Shown: one piece after another, positions 52,829 to 61,270 of the stretch | How the letters are laid out: each line of letters begins with the position of its first letter | How positions within the stretch are numbered: the stretch's first letter is position 1 | DNA from: JAPLDB01 sp038230515 | Lineage (GTDB): Bacteria; Bacteroidota; Bacteroidia; AKYH767-A; 2013-40CM-41-45 | NCBI GenBank assembly: GCA_038230515.1 | Contig: JBBRND010000025.1 | Coordinates: 1 to 64,000, forward strand | Length of the DNA: 64,000 nucleotides | Reading direction: 5' to 3' | Notes under the pieces: generated by a model | What the model was told of the DNA's origin: nothing | The model's input: only the letters and a program-made list of their open reading frames with translations | The model's database searches: none | Position numbers and translations under genes: made by a program

Positions 52829-52899
52829 GCGTAATTATCAAATAAAGCACCAACGTAACCTCATTCGAATAGATACGTTCAAATTTTCATACAATTAAA

Positions 52900-52912
52900 G
52901 ATAGTAACTATC
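52900..52912. promoter_or_regulatory. palindrome abutting the start codon of 52913
   Basis: GATAG-TAA-CTATC is a perfect 5-bp inverted repeat ending one base before the ATG. It could be an operator or a hairpin controlling initiation. Confidence 0.4.
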
Positions 52913-53605
52913 ATGTCAACAAAAAAAATCGCTCAGCTTCCTAAATCAAAAAAGCAGGTATCAATCACTCTCAGTGGCAATTCAAAAAGTATAACAGCTA
53001 ACTTCATCGAGCAATACGATGAAACCATTAACCGAATCTGGAGCATGTATCAGGAACAGGTAAATCGAAACAGTGACTTAATGGCAATCATTAATCGCCA
53101 GCAGGAAATGTTTGGAAAATCAATCTTCCAAACCCCCGCAGCCAAAGTCGAAGCTCCTCTTTCATTAACCGAGCCGCTTCAAAGTGTTGCAGCTCTACCC
53201 GTTTCCAAAAAAGAAAAAGAAAATGAGATCGAGGCACTATCATACATAAAAATCAGAAAATACAGCGAATATTTTTGTGAACTGTTTGAAAGTCCTTTCA
53301 GGCGCAAAGAAGCACTGCACAACATGCTTCAGCTTCTTTACAATCTTCATCTCCTTGGAGGCAAAGCCGAAAAAGAAGAACTTTTCACCAAATCCGATGT
53401 GGCAGATGTAACCGGCTTTCGCATTGTCAGTATTTTAAAAGAAATAAGATTCATTGAAACACATGGCAAGAAATTCAACAGCTACTACGTACTCGCTCCC
53501 GAAGGTCTCGATTTTCTCAACCTGAAGTTAACACCCGAAACAGCAAGGGCGCGCATGTCATTAAAATCCGCTTTGTACAAACACATTCCTTCCGTAGATA
53601 TATAG
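52913..53605 (+). CDS. unknown protein with coiled coil and winged-helix-like C-terminus
   Basis: 230 aa, soluble and basic, not recognised by name. Residues 1-25 are Lys/Ser-rich; 28-70 form a helical, possibly coiled-coil segment (ITANFIEQYDETINRIWSMY...). A linker at 70-100 follows. Residues about 105-215 alternate helix and strand in a winged-helix-like pattern ('FTKSDVADVTGFRIVSILKEIRFIET.G....YYVLAPEGLDFL'). A DNA-binding regulator is plausible. It sits alone downstream of the 21-bp array with a palindrome at its start codon and is closed by the terminator at 53643-53676. Confidence 0.7.
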   Translation: MSTKKIAQLPKSKKQVSITLSGNSKSITANFIEQYDETINRIWSMYQEQVNRNSDLMAIINRQQEMFGKSIFQTPAAKVEAPLSLTEPLQSVAALPVSKKEKENEIEALSYIKIRKYSEYFCELFESPFRRKEALHNMLQLLYNLHLLGGKAEKEELFTKSDVADVTGFRIVSILKEIRFIETHGKKFNSYYVLAPEGLDFLNLKLTPETARARMSLKSALYKHIPSVDI

Positions 53606-53642
53606 TTACCAGCCATAATTTCCTGCAAGAATTCACCAAATA

Positions 53643-53676
53643 AAAACGGCTGCTTTCAAATGAAAGCAGCCGTTTT
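53643..53676. terminator. bidirectional hairpin terminator
   Basis: A perfect 16-bp stem (AAAACGGCTGCTTTCA at 53643-53658 with 53661-53676) and a 2-nt loop, between convergent genes ending at 53605 and 53706. Confidence 0.85.
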
Positions 53677-53705
53677 GTAAACACTCTTAAAACTATCTGT
53701 TCAGA

Positions 53706-55067
53706 TTAATTATCCCAGAATAATTTAGGAGTGAATAAAGTAGTAGCAGGTACGTTGGATGCATTGTATGTGTATTCCGATTGTGGAATAAGCAATCTTC
53801 GAGGAATCTGTGATCCCACAGTAGGAGTAAGTGCAGGTGCATTAGTTCTTCTCCACAGGGTGAATGCTTCGGGGTGCAAATAAAGAGAAATCCATTCTTC
53901 ATAAGAGACGGCTGCAATTGCATCGCTTACAGAAGTAACAGGCAGCGTGCCATGAGCAACAATATACGCAGCAGCATCAACAGCTGCTACTCCTAATCTA
54001 TCCATGCTTGCCTGAATTCCGGCCGTAAAGAAAACCTGTGCAGCCGCAAAATTTCCAGTAGATCTTAAAGTGGCTTCAGCAGAGATGTACTGCAACTCTT
54101 CGTTAGTAATAAGCAAAGTTGGAGCACTGGCATCACCATAAGCAGCTCCAAGTCCAACTCCATTTACATCACTAAATGTGCTATCCAGCATTACATTGTA
54201 ACGGGGATCGGTATTAGCAGCCATCATGTTTGCCATGGTGCTGCTTGTAAAATCAATGTCTGCGCGGTTTTCATTATACTGATACATCGGGTTTGCAGAT
54301 GTTTCACTGGCTGAGAAGGGGTACTTTGCATTGTCTGAATTAGATGTAAAAGACATTCCGATTTCAGTTAATGCACTTGCAGCCATTGCAGCATTGCCTT
54401 TACTTTGATGAATGGCGAGACGCGCTTTGATTGCATGCGCAAATTTGATCCACTGGGCAGGATCGCCACTGTAAATTCTATCCTCTCCATTTTGCGAAGG
54501 GGTAAGCAAACCTGCATCAGTATTATTAAGAAATGTAATGGCATCATCACAAAGAGTTCCAATGGTCTGATACAACTTAACATCCGAATCATAAGTAGGA
54601 TGAAGTACTCCGGCATCTCCCTGAAGAGCATTCGAGAAAGGAACGCTTCCCCAGTTGTCCACAACGATTTGAAGAGAGTAGGCCATCAGAATTCTTGCAA
54701 CTCCGCTGTACTGATTGTACTTTTTACCATCTGCGAGATCCATCAGTTTCTTATCATTCTCCATTACAGATGTGTACCAGTTAGACCACTGATCGTCAAA
54801 ATCCTGAGAGGTAAATACATATTGGTTGTATGCATACGCCTGTCGGGAATAACCATCGGTTTGTTGCGTAAGCATTGAAGAGATTAAAGAATGAGTTGAC
54901 CCTTGTGTAAAACCTAGCGCTCCTTCAACCGAGGACAACAAAGCATATGGAACCATTGTTGGCGGTGCATTAGGGTTTTCATTTACTTTTGTAAAAAAAT
55001 CTTTTTTACAGGAAGAAAGCATAAGCGCCAGAGCTATTATCGGAATTATATATTTAAGTTTTTTCAT
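53706..55067 (-). CDS. susD: SusD/RagB-family nutrient-binding lipoprotein
   Basis: 453 aa. Lipoprotein signal with lipobox LSSC (Cys20). The mature chain has the helical TPR-like SusD fold with typical blocks (PYALLSSVEGALG, NYDQW.../ 'DQWSNWYTSVM', 'ARILMAYSLQIVVDNWGSVPFSNA', 'YEEWISLYLHPEAFTLWRR'). It fits the SusD_2-type subgroup. It acts with the SusC transporter encoded 30 bp upstream on the same strand to capture oligosaccharides or peptides at the outer membrane. No glycoside hydrolase is adjacent, so the substrate is unknown. Confidence 0.92.
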   Translation of the reverse strand: MKKLKYIIPIIALALMLSSCKKDFFTKVNENPNAPPTMVPYALLSSVEGALGFTQGSTHSLISSMLTQQTDGYSRQAYAYNQYVFTSQDFDDQWSNWYTSVMENDKKLMDLADGKKYNQYSGVARILMAYSLQIVVDNWGSVPFSNALQGDAGVLHPTYDSDVKLYQTIGTLCDDAITFLNNTDAGLLTPSQNGEDRIYSGDPAQWIKFAHAIKARLAIHQSKGNAAMAASALTEIGMSFTSNSDNAKYPFSASETSANPMYQYNENRADIDFTSSTMANMMAANTDPRYNVMLDSTFSDVNGVGLGAAYGDASAPTLLITNEELQYISAEATLRSTGNFAAAQVFFTAGIQASMDRLGVAAVDAAAYIVAHGTLPVTSVSDAIAAVSYEEWISLYLHPEAFTLWRRTNAPALTPTVGSQIPRRLLIPQSEYTYNASNVPATTLFTPKLFWDN

Positions 55068-55097
55068 TTTATTTATTTTTTAAAGGTTAATAATTTA

Positions 55098-58000
55098 TTA
55101 TAGTCCTAAAATGATTCTGAATCCGAAACTCTTAGCACCCGGATTGTTGAAATAATCAAGACCTTGACCATTTGCAGGACCAATTAAGCTAGTTTCCGGA
55201 TCAACACCTTTGTATTTAGTGCTTACAATAAAGTTATTTCCGAATACAGAAATTCCGAGCTTACCGATTTTAGCTTTTTTAATCAGAGATTTAGGAAACT
55301 CATAACCTAAACTAACAGTACGTAGCTTTACAAAAGATCCATCTTCAACCGAAGGTTCCTGAGGACCTATGAAACTACTTCCGATATTTTGCCAGTAATA
55401 CTGATTAAGGGGTACATTAGTAGAATTGGCATTTCCTGCACCTGCAATTTCAGTAACTCCATCAGGAGCATAATGAACTACATTTCCATGGATATCAAGG
55501 TGACCATATTGTCCATCAAAAGTTTTGGTGCTGGTGCGATCTCCGCTCTCTTTACTTGTTCCAAAATAGGTCATTGCACCGCGGGTACCATTCCAGATTT
55601 GTCCGCCCTGATGTATGTCTAGTTGACCTGTAAGGGTAACTCCTTTCCAGGATAAAGAAGTGGTAACTGAGCCAATCCAGTCGGGTTGTATGTTACCGAT
55701 GACTCCATTTTTCGATCCGGGTATTGGGTATCCTAAAGGCCCATTTGCGGGTTCATCATTAATAAGGTAAGCGCTGTTATCGTCAGATGAATTTACACGA
55801 ACATAACGACTACCATAAATGACACCGAACGGTTGACCTTTCACAGCATAAACTCCACCGTTTGTAAATCCGGCAAGAAATAAGTTATCAATTCCTGGGG
55901 CAAGATCTGTAACAATATTTTTATTCTTGCTCCAGTTAAAACCGATGTCCCATTGGAAACCATTTTTCATTTTGACAGGAGTAAGATTTAGCGAAATCTC
56001 AATTCCGTTATTGGTTATTTCTGCTGCGTTCGCCAACTGCGAAGCAAAACCGGTTGCATAGGAAATTGGAACTAAAAATATACCATCAGTTGTTTTGTAA
56101 TGATAGTACGTAGCAGAAAGATTAACTCTGTTCTGGAAGAAAGCCAAATCAGGACCAATTTCAAATGAAGTGGTGTGCTCTGGTTTAAGATCTGGATTTC
56201 CTAACACAGAAGACGTAGAACTATAAGAGAAACCCGGAACACCATCAATTGGGAAATATATTCCCGGAGACCAACCATCAGACACGTGTGTTGGACTATA
56301 ATATGTTTGCAATCCCTGCACCGGGGCATCCTTTCCTACCGAAGCGTAAGACAAACGAATCTTACCATAAGGGAAAATTTTGTTATCCGCCATTCCTAAA
56401 GCTTCAGTAAATATCCATCCTAAACTTGCAGAAGGATAAAAGAAAGTATTATTGTTTTTCGGTAATGAAGAAGAGGTTTCATTTCTGCCGGTAAGAGTTA
56501 AAAATACCTGCGACTTATATTCAACCTGCGCTTCAGCATATTCCGCCATTCTTCTGAGTTTTGATTCACCTTCATTGGAAATAAAAGAAGCAGAGTTTGC
56601 TAAATCATACCAAGTTGGAATAGCAAAAGTATTTCCCTGCATCAAACGGTTTGTACTGGAAGTTGTATAGTAATTGTGACCCAATACCAATGAAGTGTTC
56701 CAATCGTTATTCCATCTATGATCTGCTTTTAAGATCAGGTCAGAATTGTATAAACTGTTTGTGAAATCAACCAGGTTAATCGCACCGGTAGAAAATTGAC
56801 TGGAATAAATGTCCGATCCATTTTTTGTATTTTGAGAATAAAAGTCGCCCCCCAGTCTATAAATTGCCGATAACCAGTTGCACAATTTATAATCAACCTG
56901 TGCGCTTCCAAAAAAACGATCCAGATCCTGACGATAAGGATTTCTGTTTACAGTCCAGTATGGATTGTCATACCCCCCCCCGCCACGATAACTTCTCTGA
57001 TACGAACCTGTTATTCCGGGAGTAGCAAGAACATAAGATGATGGATCGTTTGCAGGATCAGATAAGCCATAGGAATTATCAAAAGTTGGAGGAGTTCTTA
57101 ACAAACCAAGCATGACACCTTGCACGTTTGAACCCTGCTGAACTTTGTCAGTTCCCGATTTCACATAGTTTAATGTCACCGAAGCACTCATTCTTTTAGT
57201 AATCATTGACTGACCGCTAAGCCCGAAATTTGTTTTTACATAATTTGTATTAGGTATAATGCCTGTTGTTTTTACATTTCCTATTGAGAGGCGATAACCG
57301 CTCTTATCATTACCACCGCTTATTGCTACATTGTTGTCATAAGTAATTCCGGTTTGAAAGAAATCATAAGGATTGTAGGCAGTTACAGCTTTTTTAGCTG
57401 TAGGGTCAGTATTAAGAACTATTTTACCATTGGGATCCCACTCATTTGAAACTCCATCCCATGATAATGTACTAAGAGGTGCACCCCAGGTAACCCTTCT
57501 TCCTCCGCTTCCGGCACTGTATGGACCATAGAAAACGCCACCGGTTCCTTGAGAGTAGGTATCCTGTCTCTCAGGCAATTTATTAACCGAACTCCAGGAA
57601 GTAGAAGAGTTAATCATAACTGACGGACCGGGCACTGCACCCGGACCACCACCTCTTTTAGTAGTAATAATAAGCGCACCACTGGCAGCATCAATTCCAT
57701 AAAGTGCAGTTGCTGCAGGTCCTTTAAGAACAGTAACAGAGGCAATGTCATTTGGATTAATATCAATACCTCTGTTTTCAGGATTTGCCCCTCCAACAGA
57801 ATTTCCGGCAGAGCCGGATGTCTGCCCGATTGTATAACCCTGAGTAGGGTCAAAATTATTTATAGAGTTGTCAATCGGAACTCCGTCAATAACAATGAGC
57901 GGTTGATTGTTTCCGGTTAAGGATGTAACACCTCTTAATTGCACATACGTTCCGGAACCGGGATCACCATTACTATTAATAACACTAAGGCCGGCCACCT

Positions 58001-58439
58001 TTCCGCTTAATTCGCTAAGCACGTTTCCGCTCCCTGAATTATTCAGTTGATCATCACTAACCGTTTGTGTAGAATATGCAAGCGCTTTTTTCTCACGACT
58101 AATTCCAAGCGCGGTAACTACCACTTCATCCAGTTTCAGCACATCGTTCTCCATTGCCATGTCCATGGCATCTGAAGCCCCGATGTCTACAGTTTTTGAT
58201 TTCAGTCCTACCCCTGAAAATTTTAATTGCTTGGCAGTGGAAGGAACACTGAGTTTGTAATTTCCGTCAATGTCAGTTGTAGTGCCAATGGTAGTACCCA
58301 CCACTGCTACACTCACTCCTGGAATACCATTGTTGTCCTCCTTAGAGGTAATTTTTCCCGTAAGGGTTCTGTCTTGCGCGAATGACTGCATGCATACAAA
58401 GACGCAGAGCCATGCGATAAGCGTAATCTTTTTTCTCAT
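55098..58439 (-). CDS. susC: SusC/RagA-family TonB-dependent outer-membrane transporter
   Basis: 1113 aa. Signal peptide 1-21 (SFAQ). A carboxypeptidase-regulatory-like domain (22-105) is followed by the TonB box region and plug (about 120-260, with LDEVVVTALG at the start) and a 22-strand barrel ending in an aromatic-poor 'GLGF..ILGL' terminus. It imports the ligand captured by SusD using TonB energy. A run of nine G on the coding strand (56973-56981, residues about 487-489, in RGGGGYD) could slip. It is the first gene of the pair, with a 276-bp divergent gap upstream. Confidence 0.94.
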   Translation of the reverse strand: MRKKITLIAWLCVFVCMQSFAQDRTLTGKITSKEDNNGIPGVSVAVVGTTIGTTTDIDGNYKLSVPSTAKQLKFSGVGLKSKTVDIGASDAMDMAMENDVLKLDEVVVTALGISREKKALAYSTQTVSDDQLNNSGSGNVLSELSGKVAGLSVINSNGDPGSGTYVQLRGVTSLTGNNQPLIVIDGVPIDNSINNFDPTQGYTIGQTSGSAGNSVGGANPENRGIDINPNDIASVTVLKGPAATALYGIDAASGALIITTKRGGGPGAVPGPSVMINSSTSWSSVNKLPERQDTYSQGTGGVFYGPYSAGSGGRRVTWGAPLSTLSWDGVSNEWDPNGKIVLNTDPTAKKAVTAYNPYDFFQTGITYDNNVAISGGNDKSGYRLSIGNVKTTGIIPNTNYVKTNFGLSGQSMITKRMSASVTLNYVKSGTDKVQQGSNVQGVMLGLLRTPPTFDNSYGLSDPANDPSSYVLATPGITGSYQRSYRGGGGYDNPYWTVNRNPYRQDLDRFFGSAQVDYKLCNWLSAIYRLGGDFYSQNTKNGSDIYSSQFSTGAINLVDFTNSLYNSDLILKADHRWNNDWNTSLVLGHNYYTTSSTNRLMQGNTFAIPTWYDLANSASFISNEGESKLRRMAEYAEAQVEYKSQVFLTLTGRNETSSSLPKNNNTFFYPSASLGWIFTEALGMADNKIFPYGKIRLSYASVGKDAPVQGLQTYYSPTHVSDGWSPGIYFPIDGVPGFSYSSTSSVLGNPDLKPEHTTSFEIGPDLAFFQNRVNLSATYYHYKTTDGIFLVPISYATGFASQLANAAEITNNGIEISLNLTPVKMKNGFQWDIGFNWSKNKNIVTDLAPGIDNLFLAGFTNGGVYAVKGQPFGVIYGSRYVRVNSSDDNSAYLINDEPANGPLGYPIPGSKNGVIGNIQPDWIGSVTTSLSWKGVTLTGQLDIHQGGQIWNGTRGAMTYFGTSKESGDRTSTKTFDGQYGHLDIHGNVVHYAPDGVTEIAGAGNANSTNVPLNQYYWQNIGSSFIGPQEPSVEDGSFVKLRTVSLGYEFPKSLIKKAKIGKLGISVFGNNFIVSTKYKGVDPETSLIGPANGQGLDYFNNPGAKSFGFRIILGL
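56973..56981. repeat. homopolymer C9/G9 inside susC
   Basis: Nine C on the plus strand (G9 on the coding strand), encoding Gly-Gly-Gly. It is the longest G/C homopolymer I noticed in the window. Confidence 0.7.
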
Positions 58440-58656
58440 AATAATTGGATTTGGTTAAACAATAATTTGGTTCTAAAAAGCTAGGCAATTTAGAAACTAT
58501 TTTTAATACCAAACAAGTTTTGTTAATAATTTCTTAATTAACTTTTACAGATAATGTTGAATGTGAACGCAAAAAGATTTTTTGCTGATGCTCGTTTTTC
58601 GGTCACTTTCTACCTCCAAGGGAGTATTACTATTATTATTGTTTGAAAAAAAATTG

Positions 58657-58685
58657 TTTGGTATGGGGTGATAGGATTACTTTTG
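58657..58685 (+). promoter_or_regulatory. Bacteroidota-type promoter for 58716
   Basis: TTTG at 58657-58660 and TACTTTTG at 58678-58685, separated by 17 bp, match the -33/-7 pattern. The ATG follows 30 bp later. Confidence 0.6.
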
Positions 58686-58715
58686 CGAGATAAATTTTAA
58701 ACCAAAAAAAGTTAA

Positions 58716-59567
58716 ATGAAAAAAATATTTGCTACAACAGTTTTACTTTCTGCATTCATTCTTGCGAATGCGCAGGACATGGTATCGAAAAAAGGCACAT
58801 CAATTTTACCGGAAGCGAAGGATTGGAGCATCGGCTTTCAGGCAGATCCCTTGTTGAAGTATTTCGGAAATCTTTTTAATAAAAATGATAACAACAATAC
58901 AATTCTAGGTTCGCAAATACCGCTCACATTGGTTGGTTTGTATGTAAAAGATGATCACACGATGTACAGAGCCAAAGTGCGTCTCGGTTTCGGGAGCAAA
59001 ACAACAAACAATCTTGTGGATGATGATTCATACACAGGGGCTCCGCCAAGCGCAAAAACAACTGACACCTGGAAATCGGCCAATACAAATATCACCATCG
59101 GGATAGGTTTGCAAAAGAACAGAGGCAAAGGACGACTTCGCGGAATTTATGGTGCAGAACTGGGTATTGGTTTCGGAAGTTCTACAGACACCTACACGTA
59201 TGGAAACGCTTTCTCAGCCGCTAACGGAACACCCACATCAACTACAGACTGGACAACGAAGGATACCACTGGCAACTACCTGAACTCTCATGTGCCAAGC
59301 AGAGTTTCTGAAGTGAAAAATCCAACCAACTTCAATTTCTCTCTCAATGGTTTTATTGGTGCAGAATATTTTTTCGCCCCGAAATTTTCGTTGAGTGCTG
59401 AGTATGGATGGGGACTTATCTTTAATAGTGATGGAGAGAAAGAAACAGTTACTGTGTCTGCTGATGGCAGCTCAGGCAAGCAAACAAGTACAAGAAATGC
59501 GAAAAGTTCCGACATCAGTTTAGATGTAAGAGATGCAGGTGCAATTACCGTTCATCTTTATTTCTGA
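58716..59567 (+). CDS. outer-membrane beta-barrel-like protein (tandem paralogue 1)
   Basis: 283 aa. A signal peptide (1-19, ending ANAQ) is followed by a beta-rich chain with alternating hydrophobic strands, conserved Gly-aromatic pairs (YGAELGIGFG, GFIGAEYFFAPKFSLSAEYGWGL) and a C-terminal ITVHLYF ending in Phe. These are typical of small outer-membrane barrels. It is about half identical by eye to the next gene. Divergent from susC. Specific function unknown; it may be a structural or ligand-gated barrel. Confidence 0.8.
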   Translation: MKKIFATTVLLSAFILANAQDMVSKKGTSILPEAKDWSIGFQADPLLKYFGNLFNKNDNNNTILGSQIPLTLVGLYVKDDHTMYRAKVRLGFGSKTTNNLVDDDSYTGAPPSAKTTDTWKSANTNITIGIGLQKNRGKGRLRGIYGAELGIGFGSSTDTYTYGNAFSAANGTPTSTTDWTTKDTTGNYLNSHVPSRVSEVKNPTNFNFSLNGFIGAEYFFAPKFSLSAEYGWGLIFNSDGEKETVTVSADGSSGKQTSTRNAKSSDISLDVRDAGAITVHLYF

Positions 59568-59591
59568 TTAAACAATACTTCTACAAAAGAC

Positions 59592-59619
59592 AAAGAGCCG
59601 TTCATTTGAACGGCTCTTT
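59592..59619. terminator. hairpin terminator
   Basis: A perfect 13-bp stem (AAAGAGCCGTTCA with TGAACGGCTCTTT) and a 2-nt loop followed by T's. It separates the two paralogues, so each has its own transcript. Confidence 0.85.
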
Positions 59620-59703
59620 TCTTTTGTATTGAAAACAAAACGGAATGAACAAACGCCTGTGAATAACTAACTGTTGACGATTTATTGAAATACGAATTTG
59701 AAA

Positions 59704-59711
59704 TACATTTG
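59704..59711 (+). promoter_or_regulatory. candidate -7 element for 59746
   Basis: TACATTTG, an exact TAnnTTTG, 34 bp before the ATG. Confidence 0.5.
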
Positions 59712-59745
59712 CCTCACATAAACCTAAATAAATTATAAAATTATT

Positions 59746-60582
59746 ATGAAAAAACTATTGTTAACAGCAGCTTTGGCAGGCACATTTATGTTTGCAAATG
59801 CACAGGACATGATGTCCAAAAAAGGAACCCCTATTCTTCCTGAAGAAGGTGATTGGAGCATTGGTGTGGATGCGACCAATTTAATCAGGTATTTCGGCAA
59901 TCTTTTTAATCAGGCGGGAAATGGTAATTCAACTCTCGGACCCGAAATTAATCAAACCCTTACCGGTTTGTATGTAAAAGATGAAAACACCGCTTTCCGT
60001 TTAAAACTGAGAATCGGGTTTGGATCTAACACTCTGAATAATCTGGTAACTGACAACACCAGCACTGCAACTCCTCCGGCAACAGTTACTGATACTAAAA
60101 AGACTACAAGTGATCATTTCTTCATTGGTGGTGGTCTTCAGAAGTCACGTGGCAAAGGACGTTTGCACGGAATTTACGGTGCTGAAATTGGCATCGGTTT
60201 ATCAGGTGGAAAGGATGTTTTCACTTACGGTAATGCATTTTCCGCAACGAATGCTACTCCTACTTCAACAACCGATTTTAGTACAATGGCCTCTGGTCCA
60301 GTAGCTAGCCGCACGACAGAAAGCAAAAACGGATCTACTTTTTCAGTTGGGCTGGATGGATTTATCGGTGCAGAATATTTCTTTGCACCTAAAATGTCTC
60401 TTAGCGGAGAATATGCATGGGGTTTAATGCTCAATTCAACAGGTTCTGGTGATATGATCACAGAAACTCAAAATGCTACCTCACTGGTAGGAGAGTCAAC
60501 CACTGCTAATACCGGTAAGAGCAGTTCATTTGGTTTGGATGTAACAAATATTGGTTCTATTACTTTACATTTCTATTTTTAA
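59746..60582 (+). CDS. outer-membrane beta-barrel-like protein (tandem paralogue 2)
   Basis: 278 aa with the same plan as 58716: signal peptide (1-19, ending ANAQ), QDM.SKKGT.ILPE..DWSIG near the start, barrel strands, GFIGAEYFFAPKMSLSGEYAWGL and a terminal ITLHFYF. The variable parts are the Thr/Ser-rich loops (about 95-120, 160-195 and 230-255), as expected for surface loops. It has its own promoter and terminator. The duplication is probably fairly old because the synonymous sequence differs widely. Confidence 0.8.
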   Translation: MKKLLLTAALAGTFMFANAQDMMSKKGTPILPEEGDWSIGVDATNLIRYFGNLFNQAGNGNSTLGPEINQTLTGLYVKDENTAFRLKLRIGFGSNTLNNLVTDNTSTATPPATVTDTKKTTSDHFFIGGGLQKSRGKGRLHGIYGAEIGIGLSGGKDVFTYGNAFSATNATPTSTTDFSTMASGPVASRTTESKNGSTFSVGLDGFIGAEYFFAPKMSLSGEYAWGLMLNSTGSGDMITETQNATSLVGESTTANTGKSSSFGLDVTNIGSITLHFYF

Positions 60583-60597
60583 GCAATAGCTTTTAAT

Positions 60598-60637
60598 AAA
60601 AAAACAGGCAGTTCTTAATTGAGCTGCCTGTTTTTTT
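60598..60637. terminator. bidirectional hairpin terminator
   Basis: AAAACAGGCAGTTC (60601-60614) pairs with GAGCTGCCTGTTTT (60621-60634), one G-T pair, with A and T runs outside. It lies between genes converging at 60582 and 60681. Confidence 0.85.
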
Positions 60638-60680
60638 ATGGTTAATGGTTTCATCATTACCCTGCATAATGTTGCGCATT

Positions 60681-61127
60681 TTATTCACTTCGCAGCATCT
60701 GTCTTCGCTGGTCTTTTTCCTTTATGCTCTCACGCTTATCAAAAAGTTTTTTACCCCGTGCAATTGCAATTTCAATTTTTGCAATCCCCCGTTCATTAAA
60801 AAAAAGCTTTATTGGTATAATTGTATTCCCTTTTTCTTTCAACTTCCCCTCAACTTTTCGCAGTTCAGTTTTATTGAGTAAAAGTTTACGAATTCGCTTC
60901 GGTTCATGATTGTTGTATGATCCTTCTTTGTATTCACTCACGTGCATATTCTTTAGCCAGAGTTCACCATTCATAAGCACACAAAAGGAGTCGCTGAAAT
61001 TTGCTTTGCCTTCGCGTATAGATTTTACTTCAGTGCCGGTAAGCATAATTCCCGCAGTATAAGTTTGCAGAAAGTGATATTCAAAGGCAGCTTTTTTATT
61101 TCTTATTTCAGGTGAAACGGATTTCAT
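60681..61127 (-). CDS. smpB: SsrA-binding protein SmpB
   Basis: 148 aa. It binds tmRNA and is required for trans-translation on stalled ribosomes. Visible motifs are NKKAAFEYHF, AGI.LTGTEVKS.R.GK and the basic C-terminus GKK..DKRE.IKEKDQRR. The frame is open 42 codons upstream, but the ATG at 61127 gives normal family length, and a reverse-strand TAGCTTTG element lies at 61136-61143. It is divergent from the FKBP gene. tmRNA itself was not found in the window. Confidence 0.94.
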   Translation of the reverse strand: MKSVSPEIRNKKAAFEYHFLQTYTAGIMLTGTEVKSIREGKANFSDSFCVLMNGELWLKNMHVSEYKEGSYNNHEPKRIRKLLLNKTELRKVEGKLKEKGNTIIPIKLFFNERGIAKIEIAIARGKKLFDKRESIKEKDQRRQMLRSE

Positions 61128-61135
61128 TGAAGCAG

Positions 61136-61143
61136 CAAAGCTA
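61136..61143 (-). promoter_or_regulatory. candidate -7 element for smpB
   Basis: Reverse-strand TAGCTTTG fits TAnnTTTG and ends 8 bp before the ATG at 61127. It favours the shorter start and a nearly leaderless mRNA. Confidence 0.45.
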
Positions 61144-61237
61144 TCAGAAAAGAGTGGAAGAATGTAATCTTGTAATGGTGCATTGAAAGCAAAATAATTT
61201 CCACTATTTCCCCTTTTTATTATTCCAAACTCTCTGT

Positions 61238-61245
61238 TATCTTCG
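61238..61245 (+). promoter_or_regulatory. candidate -7 element for the FKBP gene
   Basis: TATCTTCG (one mismatch to TAnnTTTG), 25 bp before the ATG at 61271. Confidence 0.35.
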
Positions 61246-61270
61246 CGCCTCATTTTTAAAAAAAATTCAA

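Noticed and set aside
60681..61253. 190-aa version of SmpB
   Set aside because: The extra 42 residues have no family homology, and the promoter-like TAGCTTTG at 61136-61143 lies inside them.
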